Of a stretch of 64,000 bases of DNA, positions 1 to 9,306 are shown piece by piece. The number at the start of each line of letters is the position of its first letter. The stretch's first letter is position 1. Both the position numbers and the translations under genes were made by a program. Source of the DNA: Campylobacter concisus (GTDB lineage: Bacteria; Campylobacterota; Campylobacteria; Campylobacterales; Campylobacteraceae); the NCBI RefSeq assembly GCF_003048835.2, contig NZ_CP060705.1, forward strand, positions 1,426,001-1,490,000, given 5' to 3'. The notes below the pieces were generated by a model, which was not told where the DNA came from, did not search any database, and saw nothing but the letters and a program-made list of their open reading frames with translations.

Positions 1-674
1 TAGCTCCAAGCTCTGAAAAATCAGCCTGCGCTCACTCGCTAACTCTCACAAGGCCGCTTAGATTTATAAAACTTGATGATAACTTTTTTAAACTTGACGA
101 CGCAACGCCAAGCGACTGCGTCTATCTCGCACTTCACGCACTTTATAACAAAAAACCAGATCTAGTGATAAGCGGCATAAATCACGGGGCAAATTTGGGC
201 GAAGATATAACCTATTCTGGTACGTGTGGAGCGGCGATGGAGGGCGTTTTACAGGGCATTAGAAGCATCGCTTTTTCGCAGTTTTATGAAAACAACTCGC
301 TAAATGAATTTGGCTTTGAACTAGCAAAAGAGGTAGTAAAATTTATCGTACCAAAGGTGCTAAATGATGAAATTTCGCTAAATCAAAGAGAATTTCTAAA
401 TGTAAATATCCCAGCCACAACTAGCAAAAATTTCAAAGGTTATGCCGTCGTGCCAGCTGGCAGACGCACCTACGCCACGCATGCCACGCTTAATCGCAAC
501 CCAAGAGGCATCGAGTACTACTGGCTTGGAAACGCCGCACTTGAATACGAAAAAGGCGAGCCAAGCGACATCAGCAAGGTAAATGAGGGCTTTGCCACGA
601 TAACGCCCATAAAACTAAATATGACCTCATACGAGAGCTTGGAGAGCTTAAAAGGGAAATTTGATGCAAAATGA
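1..674 (+). CDS. surE: 5'/3'-nucleotidase SurE (5' end outside window)
   Basis: SurE removes phosphate from nucleoside 5'- and 3'-monophosphates in the cytoplasm. The frame is open from base 3, so the first roughly 35 residues, including the Asp-Asp metal-binding pair, lie outside the window. Visible are the APSSEKSACAHSLTLTRPLR stretch and the metal-site loop SGINHGANLGEDITYSGT, both typical of the family, and about 223 codons of the usual 250 to 260. It overlaps the next gene by 11 bases, which suggests co-transcription. Family assignment is firm; nothing looks broken in the visible part. Confidence 0.93.
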   Translation, partial: APSSEKSACAHSLTLTRPLRFIKLDDNFFKLDDATPSDCVYLALHALYNKKPDLVISGINHGANLGEDITYSGTCGAAMEGVLQGIRSIAFSQFYENNSLNEFGFELAKEVVKFIVPKVLNDEISLNQREFLNVNIPATTSKNFKGYAVVPAGRRTYATHATLNRNPRGIEYYWLGNAALEYEKGEPSDISKVNEGFATITPIKLNMTSYESLESLKGKFDAK

Positions 675-1320
675 TAGATTTACAAGGATAAGATGGCTCT
701 TTGGCGAGGATGGTTTTAGCAAGCTTCAAAGCGCAAAAGTGCTAGTTTGCGGAGCTGGTGGTGTGGGCGGAATGTGCGTAGATGCGCTTGCTAGAAGCGG
801 GGTCGGAAGCATCACGCTGATCGATAAAGACATCTTTGACGTGACAAATCAAAACCGCCAAATTTACAGCGAAAACGTAGGCGGCGTAAAGGTGGAGGAG
901 TTTGCCAAAATTTATCCTTGCATCACGCCTATGCAGACGCTGATCACGCCTGAGTTTGTTGTTGGATTTGACTTTAGTAAATTTGACGTGGTGATCGATG
1001 CGATAGATGATATAGCTGCCAAGATCGCCCTTGCAAATGCGGTAGATCCTAACAAATTTATAGCCTCGATGGGTGGGGCAAAAAGGGTTGATCCAACCAA
1101 GATAAAGGTGGCCTGCGTTTGGAAAACATCGGTCGATCCACTAGCTAGAAAATATAGATATGAGCTCAAAAAATCAGGCTTTAGCGGTAAATTTGACGTG
1201 GTCTTTTCGGTTGAAGAGCCACTTTGCAAGCCACTTGGAAGCTTCATGGGCGTGACTGCTTGCTTTGGACTAAATTTAGCCTCATTAGCTGTTAAAAAGA
1301 TAGTTGGGCAGCAAGTCTAA
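664..1320 (+). CDS. tcdA: ThiF/E1-like tRNA threonylcarbamoyladenosine dehydratase (TcdA-like)
   Basis: This is a ThiF-family adenylyltransferase most like TcdA (CsdL), which cyclises t6A at position 37 of tRNAs. The nucleotide-binding loop GAGGVGG is near residue 30, followed by the acidic strand end LIDKD, the NRQ motif and DAIDD. At 218 residues it is shorter than E. coli TcdA (about 268), as in related epsilonproteobacteria. ATG 664 is preferred over TTG 661. It overlaps the end of surE. Another ThiF-type activity (thiamine or molybdopterin sulfur carrier) cannot be fully excluded, but no carrier protein gene is adjacent. Confidence 0.82.
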   Translation: MQNDRFTRIRWLFGEDGFSKLQSAKVLVCGAGGVGGMCVDALARSGVGSITLIDKDIFDVTNQNRQIYSENVGGVKVEEFAKIYPCITPMQTLITPEFVVGFDFSKFDVVIDAIDDIAAKIALANAVDPNKFIASMGGAKRVDPTKIKVACVWKTSVDPLARKYRYELKKSGFSGKFDVVFSVEEPLCKPLGSFMGVTACFGLNLASLAVKKIVGQQV

Positions 1321-1420
1321 AATTACACTCCGAGCAAAATTTCAAATTAGAGCTGACATTTTTGGATATAAATTTAATAGTCAGCTCTACAATACACAAA
1401 TTTAATAATCCAAGATGAGC

Positions 1421-1710
1421 AAATTCTAAAATTTCATGAATAGGCGAAGCCAAATTTTAGTAGTCAATCCTTGCGAGTGAATGAAATTTTAAAATTTGTA
1501 AAATAGTAAATTTCTATTTTTGAAATCCAGATTTTAAATTCATAAACTCTTTATCCAAAAGGGAGACAAGGGGACTCGAATTTTGCTTCTCAGGCTCACA
1601 ACTGTAGGATAGACACAAAAACTCGTCCACTTATCCCACTTCTTTTTTAATCCCTCGTCTGCTTGCAGTTACAAGGTAAAGCCCGAGTAAAAACCCCTCG
1701 CACGTTAGAG
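1421..1710. repeat. Structured intergenic repeat, copy A
   Basis: Three blocks recur in the same order in copy B: 1444-1506 (matches 1828-1891 with few differences), 1551-1573 (matches 1908-1930, containing AGACAAGGGG) and about 1697-1706 (CTCGCACGTT, matches 1981-1990). The first block is flanked by an inverted repeat: 1421-1437 pairs with 1481-1497 with one mismatch. Shared blocks with diverged spacers point to an old tandem duplication. Confidence 0.7.
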
Positions 1711-1713
1711 GTG

Positions 1714-1744
1714 GCATGCGCGATAGCACTATAGTGCCGCATGC
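1714..1744. other. Nested palindrome / hairpin
   Basis: GCATGCG at 1714-1720 pairs with CGCATGC at 1738-1744, and the 12-bp perfect palindrome GCACTATAGTGC lies inside at 1726-1737. No T-run follows, so it is not an obvious terminator. Confidence 0.6.
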
Positions 1745-1807
1745 GTTTTGCTATCAAGTAAGTTTTCGCAAATTGAAAAATTTCATGAACGAGTAATTTC
1801 GGCTCTA

Positions 1808-1990
1808 AAATTTGAGCTAAGCTGCAAGCGAAGCCAAATTTTAGTAGTCAATCCTTGTGGGTGAATGGAATTTTAAAATTTGTAAAAATAGCTTGATTAA
1901 ATTTGATTTATCCAAGAAGGAGACAAGGGGGGCTTAAATACGAAGCCGCCCCCTTATCTCCCTTTAAATACCTCAATCCTCTCGCACGTT
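1808..1990. repeat. Structured intergenic repeat, copy B
   Basis: Second copy of the unit at 1421-1710, with shorter spacers. CTAAAATTTG near 1805-1814 pairs with CAAATTTTAG near 1834-1843. Its GACAAGGGG block is part of a strong hairpin (1919-1961). Confidence 0.7.
1919..1961. other. G-rich hairpin in repeat copy B
   Basis: GGAGACAAGGGGG starting at 1919 pairs with CCCCCTTATCTCC ending at 1961, with an extra CTT/AAG closure near the loop. This is a long stem for such AT-rich DNA. No strong T-run follows on the plus strand. Confidence 0.6.
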
Positions 1991-2189
1991 CAAGATGTAT
2001 GCTTTAATGCTGGTGCATCGCAAACCACAACAAATTTCTATTTTAAAATATGGCTTTAAATTTATAAGTCCTAAATTTTAGTAAGTAGCTTAAATAAATA
2101 AAAATTTAAAATAGGCGCAAAGTTTACATATTTATCTGATCGTATTTACTGTTTTTACAACCAAATGCGATTTATCATTTAAAATTTAA

Positions 2190-2783
2190 CTAGCCTTTTT
2201 TATATTTTCTAAGTAGCTCATTTATCTGGTTTTCAAATTTGCTCCATCTTGCTTCACTGCCATGCTTTGCGAAGAGCCTTTTGGCATGAGAGATCAAAAT
2301 TTCACTTTTGTCTTTTATTAAAAGATATTCATATATTTGATTTATCGCTGCAAGGCCGTTTTCTTCAAGTATTAGCTCTATTAAATTTTCTTCAGAGCTA
2401 TTTTGCTCAAAAAATTTAAAAACAAAGCCAAGGTCATTTATTAAATTTTTATAAATTTTAGCCACGTCACTATCTGACTCTAGCTCGTAGTATGCAGCAG
2501 CTGTGCGAGTGATTTCATGTGCTCTAGCTCTAAAATGGCACTCATACTCTTTTGGCTTGCTAAGCGCTTCTTTGCCAAGAGTAGCCTCTATAAATGAGCC
2601 ATAAATGCCGCAATTTATATAAAATCTCGTGCGCTCTAAGCTATTGCTGCTGCTTTTTTGAAAATTTACAACATAGATAAAATTTGGAGTATTTTTGTAG
2701 AAATTTAAAGCGCTCTTACTAAAGCCATTATCCTTAAATAGTGGCTTTAGAAGAGCGATAAGCTCGTCAAATTTCTCTTTCAT
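2190..2783 (-). CDS. DUF4304-like protein of unknown function
   Basis: A 197-residue soluble protein without signal peptide or membrane segment. The N-terminal half has the DUF4304 pattern: a start like LLKPLFKDNGFSK, a strand with YVVNFQKSSS, then FYINCGIYG. The rest is helical and charged. The family has no established function. It is followed by a gene-poor region, and lies downstream of efp on the same strand with a 24-bp gap, so it may be the last gene of that unit. Confidence 0.7.
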   Translation of the reverse strand: MKEKFDELIALLKPLFKDNGFSKSALNFYKNTPNFIYVVNFQKSSSNSLERTRFYINCGIYGSFIEATLGKEALSKPKEYECHFRARAHEITRTAAAYYELESDSDVAKIYKNLINDLGFVFKFFEQNSSEENLIELILEENGLAAINQIYEYLLIKDKSEILISHAKRLFAKHGSEARWSKFENQINELLRKYKKG

Positions 2784-2807
2784 AAATTTAACGTGCCAGA
2801 TGTATGG

Positions 2808-3374
2808 TTATTTATTTGCGCGCTCGATGTACTCACCACGAACTGTATCAACGCGGATGACCTCGCCTTCTAGTACGTGAAATGGTATCTGAACTACCGC
2901 GCCACTCTCAAGAGTAGCTGGCTTTTTGCCGCCTTGTGTATCACCCTTGAAATTTGGTGGAGTTTCAACTATCTTTAGCTCGACTACTTGTGGCACTTCA
3001 ACACCGATCGCGTTGCCATTGTGAAATAAAATTTCAACCATCATGCCATCGATCATCCACTTTTTAACATCACCCACATCCTCATCGCTGATCGCAACTT
3101 GCTCATAAGTAGTCGTGTCCATAAACTGGCAAAACTCGCCGTCGTCATAGAGATACTGCATCTCTTTCTCTTCAAGATGCGGCTGCTCGCACTTGTCACC
3201 TGCGTGAAAAGTCTTTTCAAGAACCTTTCCATCGACAAAAGATTTGATCTTTGCACGAACAAAAGCTGCACCCTTGCCCGGTTTAACGTGTTGATATTCT
3301 ACGATTTTATAAGGAACGCCATCGATCTCGATCTTTAGTCCCTTTTTTAGATCGCCCATTGAATATGAAGCCAT
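2808..3374 (-). CDS. efp: Elongation factor P
   Basis: EF-P enters the ribosomal E site and relieves stalling at proline runs. At 188 residues it has full length. The tip loop VKPGKGAAF places the conserved lysine at position 34, the residue modified in many bacteria. Three OB-like domains are expected, and the C-terminus [12 protein letters not shown] is typical. It lies 21 bp downstream of serA on the same strand. Minus-strand ribosome site AAAGGA precedes the ATG. Confidence 0.97.
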   Translation of the reverse strand: MASYSMGDLKKGLKIEIDGVPYKIVEYQHVKPGKGAAFVRAKIKSFVDGKVLEKTFHAGDKCEQPHLEEKEMQYLYDDGEFCQFMDTTTYEQVAISDEDVGDVKKWMIDGMMVEILFHNGNAIGVEVPQVVELKIVETPPNFKGDTQGGKKPATLESGAVVQIPFHVLEGEVIRVDTVRGEYIERANK

Positions 3375-3395
3375 TTTTTATCCTTTCGTAATTTG

Positions 3396-4973
3396 TTATA
3401 TAACTGCGTATTGAGCCCAAACACAAGCTTCAAGTGCGTTTAATCTCTCTAGCGTTTCTGTTTTTATATGTTCATCGACCAAGATGACCGCAAGCGCCAT
3501 GCCGTGCTCATCTCTGCCAAGACGGAAGTCTGCGATGTTTATCTTCTCGTCAGCCAAAATTTTACTGATCTGAGCGATAACGCCCGGTACGTCGTGGTTT
3601 TTGAAGATGATCATCTTACCTTTTGGTTTAAAGTCAGTCTTAAAGCCATTTACGGTTACGATGCGTTGTTGATTTTCACCAAACACCGTGCCACCAACGC
3701 TTACGATGCCATTTTCAGTAGTAAGACGAACCGTGATCTTATTTTTAAAGATACTATCTCCACCTGTGCTAGTTTCGGTAGTTATGCCTTTTTCGTCGCA
3801 TAAAAATTTAGCATTTACGTAGTTTATCGCATCGCCTAGACTCTCTTTTAGTGCGCCCACTATGGCAAATGTTAGCATTGAATTTGCATATTCGCTAATC
3901 TGCCCGTGAGTCTCTATACGGATAGCCTTGATAGCGCTTTTGTTTATCTGAGCTGCCAAGAAAGCCATCTTGCTTGTAAGATCTATATAAGGCTCAACAA
4001 ACGGCGGTAGATCTTCTGTTTTTATAGGTAAATTTAAAGCGTTTGGATAGCTTATGCCGCGTGCTGCCAAGATAGCCTGCTCGACTGCCTCTACTGCGAT
4101 GTTACGCTGCGACTCAAGGGTATTTGCCCCAAGATGTGGCGTGACACTTACATTATTTAGATCAAGAAGCGGATGGCTTGTCGCTGGCTCTTTTGTGAAA
4201 ACATCGATACTAGCAAAAGCTACCTTACCGCTTTTTAGCCCCTCATATAGCGCCTCTTCGTTATAAAGGCCGCCCCTAGCGCAGTTTATAAGTCTTACGC
4301 CATCTTTCATCTTTGCTATCTCTTTAGCGCCGATCATATCGGTTGTCTCTTTGGTCTTTGGAGTGTGGATCGTGATGAAGTCACATGCCAAGATGTCATC
4401 AAAATTTTTAGTATAAGTGCCACCCATATCGATGACCTTAGATGGATCGATGTATGGATCGTAGGCAATGATATCCATGCCAAAAGCTTTTGCACGAGCT
4501 GCTACTCTTGAGCCGATGTTGCCAAAGCCGATCACGCCTAGTTTTTTCTTAAACAGCTCAACCCCATACCACTTCTCACGCTTCCAAATTCTATCTAGCT
4601 TTAGATCGTTGTGGGCGTATTCAAGTGATCTTGCAGCTGCCAGCATGTGAGCCATGGTTAGCTCAACTGCTGCGATAGTATTTGCGGTTGGGACGTTCAT
4701 AGCGATGATGCCTCTTCTTGAACAGCCATCAATATCAACGTTATCCACGCCAACACCTGCTCTAACGATAGCTTTTAGTTTCTTACCAGCTTCTAAAAAC
4801 GCCTCATTTACCTCAGTCGAGCTTCTAGTGATCGCCACATCAGCCTCGCCTAAAATTTTTAAAAGCTCATCTTTTGGAGTATTAACTGCGTCTATTACAT
4901 TTATATCTTGTTCTTTTTTTAAAAGTTCAAAACCTACTGGGTGTATCGCATCGCAAACAATGATAGTTTTCAT
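3396..4973 (-). CDS. serA: D-3-phosphoglycerate dehydrogenase
   Basis: Catalyses the first step of serine synthesis, NAD-dependent oxidation of 3-phosphoglycerate. The 525 residues show the catalytic domain, a Rossmann loop GVIGFGNIGSRVAARA near residue 145, the catalytic region NCARGG, the HLGANT histidine motif, an intervening ASB-like domain and a C-terminal ACT domain (KMIIFKNHDVPGVIAQISKIL), so it is the long, serine-regulated type. Its start overlaps the upstream gene stop by 4 bases (ATGA), implying translational coupling. Confidence 0.97.
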   Translation of the reverse strand: MKTIIVCDAIHPVGFELLKKEQDINVIDAVNTPKDELLKILGEADVAITRSSTEVNEAFLEAGKKLKAIVRAGVGVDNVDIDGCSRRGIIAMNVPTANTIAAVELTMAHMLAAARSLEYAHNDLKLDRIWKREKWYGVELFKKKLGVIGFGNIGSRVAARAKAFGMDIIAYDPYIDPSKVIDMGGTYTKNFDDILACDFITIHTPKTKETTDMIGAKEIAKMKDGVRLINCARGGLYNEEALYEGLKSGKVAFASIDVFTKEPATSHPLLDLNNVSVTPHLGANTLESQRNIAVEAVEQAILAARGISYPNALNLPIKTEDLPPFVEPYIDLTSKMAFLAAQINKSAIKAIRIETHGQISEYANSMLTFAIVGALKESLGDAINYVNAKFLCDEKGITTETSTGGDSIFKNKITVRLTTENGIVSVGGTVFGENQQRIVTVNGFKTDFKPKGKMIIFKNHDVPGVIAQISKILADEKINIADFRLGRDEHGMALAVILVDEHIKTETLERLNALEACVWAQYAVI

Positions 4974-5452
4974 AATTTTACCTCTCTCACACTTGAGTGG
5001 ATATCGTAAACTCTTAGCTGCAAAATGATATTTTGCAAAAGCCTTGAGTCTTGGGTATTTAAAAAGATCTGGCTCTTAGCCCCATCTCTTACTACAGTAA
5101 AATCAACCTCACTATTTCGCAAAGTCTGCATCAAGCAGAACATAGAGTAGATATCGTTTTTGTCTATCATAAGTTCGTATGCTGTGATCTTTGGCTTTTC
5201 TATCTTAGGTCGGTTGTATTCTATAAAAATTTCATTTACGGGCAATATGTAATCTTTTTTCTTAATAGTTGCCAGCTCGTTGATCCAGTTTTCACTGTCA
5301 GCTGTGCTTTTGGTTATATTTTGCTCGTTTGTTATATTGTTTTCTGGGATCTGGCTGAAATTTACGCTTGCAAATTTAACAAGATAAATTCCAACCAAAC
5401 CTAATATCACAAAGAGCAGAACAACTACTAATAAAAGTGTGCGTCTGCCCAT
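4970..5452 (-). CDS. Small single-pass membrane protein, unknown function
   Basis: 160 residues with one N-terminal hydrophobic helix (residues about 5 to 27, LLLVVVLLFVILGLVGIYLV) after a positive MGRR, so the rest probably faces the periplasm. The soluble part ends in a small mixed alpha/beta segment (MQTLRNSEVDFTVVRDGAKSQIFLN). It sits 5 bp after rpsA and overlaps serA by 4 bp. I recall the same position in other Campylobacter genomes. Function is not known to me. Confidence 0.75.
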   Translation of the reverse strand: MGRRTLLLVVVLLFVILGLVGIYLVKFASVNFSQIPENNITNEQNITKSTADSENWINELATIKKKDYILPVNEIFIEYNRPKIEKPKITAYELMIDKNDIYSMFCLMQTLRNSEVDFTVVRDGAKSQIFLNTQDSRLLQNIILQLRVYDIHSSVREVKL

Positions 5453-5457
5453 TTATA

Positions 5458-7134
5458 CTAGCGTAATTGTTCTTTTATAATATCGCCAAGTGTTACTTTG
5501 TCGTCGTTATCGTTGATCTCATTTAACACTTCACGCTCTTTTTGTTTTGCTAAACGGCGTATGCTTAGGCGAATTCTATTTTTCTTCTCATCGATAAATG
5601 CGATAGCAGCCTCGATTTCATCGCCGATCTTTAACGTGCTAGCATCTACACTGCCTAGATCTTCTTTGCGGATTAGCGCATCGACGTTATCGCCAAGCTC
5701 AACAAATACGCCAAACTCTTTAATGTCACGGATCGTTCCTTTTACGATGTCGCCTACACTAAATTTATTAGCAAATGCCTGAACTGGACTTTGTTTTAGA
5801 TCTTTTAGGCTTAGAGAAATTTTTTGCTCAGCGCTGTCGATTTTGATGATCTTTACCTCAAGCTCGTCGCCAGCCTTGAACATATCTTTACATTTGTCAT
5901 TTCTATCCCAAGATGCATCTTCATTGTGCAGCAAGCCCTCAACGCAGCCTACTCTAACAAATGCACCAAAATTTGTGATAGTTGTCACAACGCCTTTTAC
6001 TACATCGCCCTCTTTAAATTTAGCTTTAAATTCATCAAATGGCTTTGGAAGTAAATTTTTAAGGCTCACTCTTAAACGGTGTCCTTTTGCGTCTATTTCG
6101 ATAACCTCAACATCGATCTCTTGGCCTTCGCTGATGTGATCTTTTGGATTTTTGATATTTTTGTCCCATGAAATTTCAGATATATGTAAAAATCCTTCAA
6201 TATCATTTCCAAGATCGACAAATGCGCCATAAGGCTCGATGTTGCTAACTGTTACTTTTATAGTGTCGCCAACTTCTAGGCCGTCGCTTATGATCTCTTC
6301 CCAAGGATCTGGAGTAGCTGCCTTGATAGATAGAGATAGGTGGCGTTTTTCGTTGTCATAACTGATAACTTTAACTAAAACTTTATCACCTTCTTTATAT
6401 AAAGAGCTAGGATTTACCGGGCCTTTATAGCTTATCTCACTGTAGTGAACAAGTCCGTCTACGCCGCCAACATCAACAAACATACCATAAGTTGTAATTT
6501 TCTTAACTGTGCCCTCTATAACGCTATCGTTTTCTACTATGCTTGATAGGGCTTCTTTGCGTTTTTTGCGGTCGTCATCTAAAATTTTCTTTCTTGAGAC
6601 AACTATGCTGTTCTCTTCTTTATCAACTTTTATAACTCTTACTTTGTATGATTTTCCAACTACGCCCTCAGCGTTTTTAAATCCACTGTGCGTTCTTGGC
6701 AAGAAAAATTCTACGCCATTTGCGTCTTGAGTGATAAAACCACCTTTATTTTTTCCAACTACTTTTACATCGATTTCGCCAGAATTTTCAGGATCGTAAG
6801 CTTCGATGAAAGCTTTAACTTTCTCTTTTCTAAGTGCTTTTTTGTGCGACACTATAGGTCTTCCATTTCTTGATCCAGTTATTACAACTTTGATCGTATC
6901 GCCAACTTTATGCGTCAGGTTGCCGTTTGCGTCAGTGATCTCAGAAACATTTAAAATGCCTTCTGACTTCTTGCCAACGTCGATTAAAACCTCATCACCA
7001 TTGATACTGACGATCTTTGCGTCACTATCTTCTTCAGTCTTTTTAAAAGACTCCTCTAACATCGCAGCAAAATCGATATCTTCGATATCTTCGTCTTTTG
7101 CTTTTCCTAATTGAACACTTTTGTTCACAGCCAT
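5458..7134 (-). CDS. rpsA: 30S ribosomal protein S1
   Basis: S1 recruits mRNA to the small subunit. The 558 residues contain a run of S1/OB repeats, recognisable by recurring patterns such as GMFVDVGGVDGLVHYSEIS, GAFVDLGNDIEGFLHISEIS, GAFVRVGCVEGLLHNEDAS and GVFVELGDNVDALIRKEDL. Length and repeat number fit the six-domain form. ATG is taken at 7134. An 80-bp gap separates it from ispH. Confidence 0.96.
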   Translation of the reverse strand: MAVNKSVQLGKAKDEDIEDIDFAAMLEESFKKTEEDSDAKIVSINGDEVLIDVGKKSEGILNVSEITDANGNLTHKVGDTIKVVITGSRNGRPIVSHKKALRKEKVKAFIEAYDPENSGEIDVKVVGKNKGGFITQDANGVEFFLPRTHSGFKNAEGVVGKSYKVRVIKVDKEENSIVVSRKKILDDDRKKRKEALSSIVENDSVIEGTVKKITTYGMFVDVGGVDGLVHYSEISYKGPVNPSSLYKEGDKVLVKVISYDNEKRHLSLSIKAATPDPWEEIISDGLEVGDTIKVTVSNIEPYGAFVDLGNDIEGFLHISEISWDKNIKNPKDHISEGQEIDVEVIEIDAKGHRLRVSLKNLLPKPFDEFKAKFKEGDVVKGVVTTITNFGAFVRVGCVEGLLHNEDASWDRNDKCKDMFKAGDELEVKIIKIDSAEQKISLSLKDLKQSPVQAFANKFSVGDIVKGTIRDIKEFGVFVELGDNVDALIRKEDLGSVDASTLKIGDEIEAAIAFIDEKKNRIRLSIRRLAKQKEREVLNEINDNDDKVTLGDIIKEQLR

Positions 7135-7214
7135 CTTGATCCTTTAAATTTTATTATGCCAGTAGCGGCAAATTGGCTTATTATAGTTAATTGTGGCTTT
7201 AGCTAGGATAAATT

Positions 7215-8039
7215 TTATACTTTTTTGATTCTATCAACGACTTTTTGTATGATCCAGTCAGGCGTGCTAGCACCAGCACTTATGCCACACAAATTTTTGC
7301 CATCAAACCATGATTTTTCAAGCTCTTCTTCGCTTTCTATAAGATAGCTATCTTCGCAGAAATTTTTAGATATTAGGTAGAGTTGTTTTGTATTTGAGCT
7401 GTTTTTTCCGCCGATTATTATCATCACATCAGCTCTTTTTGCTAAATTTTTAGCGGCCTCTTGGTTTTCAAATGTCGCATTGCAAATCGTGTTAAAAACA
7501 CGCACCTCTTTTACATGAAGCATGAGGTAGTTTGCGATCTGCATAAATTTCTCAACTTTTCTAGTCGTTTGACTAACAAGTGCGACCTTTTGCTTAAATT
7601 TAATGCCCTCTAGCTCGCTCTCTTCAAGCACGACGTAGACGTTGCCCTTGGCATATGACTTCACCCCTTTTACTTCAGGGTGGTGTACGTCGCCAAAGAT
7701 CACTACATCATAGCCCTCTTCGCTCATTTTTTCACAAATTTGTTGTGGCTTTGTCACAAACGGACAAGTTGCGTCGATCACTTTTATATCAGTTTTTTTT
7801 AACTCTGCAAGGTCGTTTTTAGTGATACCATGAGTGCGGATGATCGCCTTTTTCTCGTCTTTTAGCTCGCTTATACCTTCAAGCGTCTTTACATTGTAGT
7901 TTTTCTCAAGCCTGTTTATCTCTTCGTTGTTGTGGATGAGCGGACCGATAGTTGCGGCATCTCCAGCATTTTCAGCTATCTTTATCGCCCTTTTTACACC
8001 AAAGCAAAATCCATAACTACTAGCAAGCTCAATCTTCAA
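7215..8039 (-). CDS. ispH: 4-hydroxy-3-methylbut-2-enyl diphosphate reductase
   Basis: Last enzyme of the MEP isoprenoid pathway, an iron-sulfur protein producing IPP and DMAPP. The 274 residues have the first cluster cysteine in YGFCFGVKRA (Cys12), a second in DATCPFV and a third in FNTICNAT, plus the family signatures THG and SAGASTPDW. It overlaps aroA by 11 bp. In other bacteria ispH is sometimes next to rpsA, as here. Confidence 0.96.
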   Translation of the reverse strand: MKIELASSYGFCFGVKRAIKIAENAGDAATIGPLIHNNEEINRLEKNYNVKTLEGISELKDEKKAIIRTHGITKNDLAELKKTDIKVIDATCPFVTKPQQICEKMSEEGYDVVIFGDVHHPEVKGVKSYAKGNVYVVLEESELEGIKFKQKVALVSQTTRKVEKFMQIANYLMLHVKEVRVFNTICNATFENQEAAKNLAKRADVMIIIGGKNSSNTKQLYLISKNFCEDSYLIESEEELEKSWFDGKNLCGISAGASTPDWIIQKVVDRIKKV

Positions 8040-9306
8040 CTCTAGCTCCCATTTTCTTTAAAATTTCAGCAAAATTTGGAAATGAAGTGGCGATGAATTC
8101 GCTCTTTTCTATCTGCATGCCACATCTTAGCCCAAGTATGGCAAAGCTCATGGCGATCCTGTGATCTCCGTGGCTATCAATAGTGGCAAATTTAGCCTCA
8201 GAGCCATTTATGATAAAGCCATCTTCAAGCTCGCTAGCATCGATACCGCACTGCTTTAGCGCATTTATCGTCACAGCTATCCTGTCACTCTCTTTTACGC
8301 GAAGCTCCTTTGCGTTTGTTAGCTTGCTTTGACCCTTAGCGCAGGCAAATGCGATGGCTAAAGCTGGGGCTTCGTCGATGAGCCACGAGATATTTCCGCT
8401 AACCTCTACGCCTTTTAAATTTGGCGAGTACTTGACCTCGATGTCGCCGATATCTTCATATTTGCTTGAGGTTTTATGAAATTTTATCTCAGCGCCCATT
8501 TTTTCTAAAACTCTGTAAGCTTCGATGCGAGTTTTATTTAGTAAAATATTTTTTAAAATGATATGCGAATTTGGGATGATTAGAGCTGCAACTGCAAAGA
8601 AAAATGCCGAGCTTGGGTCATTTGGCACGTCTATATCAAGTGGCGCAAGTGGCGATGTCATCGGCTCCAGAGTGATATCTAAGCCGTCACGCTTTATATC
8701 AGCTCCCATGCCAGCAAGCATACGCTCAGTATGGTCTCTGCTTAGCTCTGGCTCGCTAAATTTGCAGCCATTTGAGTAAAGAGCTGCCAGCAAAAGTGCG
8801 CTTTTTACCTGAGCTGAGGCGATCTTGCTCTCAAAACTAAATCTTTCAAATTTCGTCCCTCTTATACAAAGTGGAGCGTTGTTTGCGTCGTTTGCGCCAT
8901 CTAGCTTTGCCCCCATCTCATTTAGAGGTTTTGCTATCCTTGCCATCGGGCGAGAATTTAAATATTTATCGCCACTTAGCACGAAAAAACCCTTCTGTGC
9001 GGCTAATAAGCCCATAAAAAGTCTCATCGCCGTGCCTGAGTTGCCACACTCTAAAATTTCATTTGGCTCTTTTATCTTTTGTGGCGGAGTAATTATTATC
9101 TCAGCTCCGTTATCTTCGACATTTGCACCTAAGAGCTGAACGATCTTTAAGGTATTTAGCGTATCGCCTGCTCTTAGATAGTTTCTAACGCAAGATGGCC
9201 TGTCACTTAAAAGCGAAAATATCGCACATCTATGTGAGATAGACTTATCAGCCGCGATGTCGTCTATGGTTAAATTTAGACTTTTTTCTAATGGATAAAT
9301 TCTCAT
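8029..9306 (-). CDS. aroA: 3-phosphoshikimate 1-carboxyvinyltransferase (EPSP synthase)
   Basis: Joins shikimate-3-phosphate and PEP in the aromatic amino acid pathway. The 425 residues show DKSISHRCAIFS near the N-terminus, the substrate loop ECGNSGTAMRL, DHTERML, RVKESDRI and the C-terminal GDHRIAM. Full length. It overlaps pheT by 4 bp and ispH by 11 bp, so the whole block pheS-pheT-aroA-ispH looks like one operon. Confidence 0.97.
   Translation of the reverse strand: MRIYPLEKSLNLTIDDIAADKSISHRCAIFSLLSDRPSCVRNYLRAGDTLNTLKIVQLLGANVEDNGAEIIITPPQKIKEPNEILECGNSGTAMRLFMGLLAAQKGFFVLSGDKYLNSRPMARIAKPLNEMGAKLDGANDANNAPLCIRGTKFERFSFESKIASAQVKSALLLAALYSNGCKFSEPELSRDHTERMLAGMGADIKRDGLDITLEPMTSPLAPLDIDVPNDPSSAFFFAVAALIIPNSHIILKNILLNKTRIEAYRVLEKMGAEIKFHKTSSKYEDIGDIEVKYSPNLKGVEVSGNISWLIDEAPALAIAFACAKGQSKLTNAKELRVKESDRIAVTINALKQCGIDASELEDGFIINGSEAKFATIDSHGDHRIAMSFAILGLRCGMQIEKSEFIATSFPNFAEILKKMGARVED

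Larger units (their letters stand above)
1321..2189. other. 870-bp gene-free region with structured repeats
   Basis: No credible coding frame was found on either strand. The interval holds two diverged copies of a structured unit (listed separately), several strong hairpins and AT-rich spacer. It could contain a non-coding RNA or be decayed repeat DNA. Nothing in it resembles a tRNA or rRNA. Confidence 0.7.

Noticed and set aside
1560-1760. tRNA-like or small stable RNA gene in the gene-free region
   Set aside because: No cloverleaf or T-loop GTTCGAATC-type sequence could be found; only simple hairpins.
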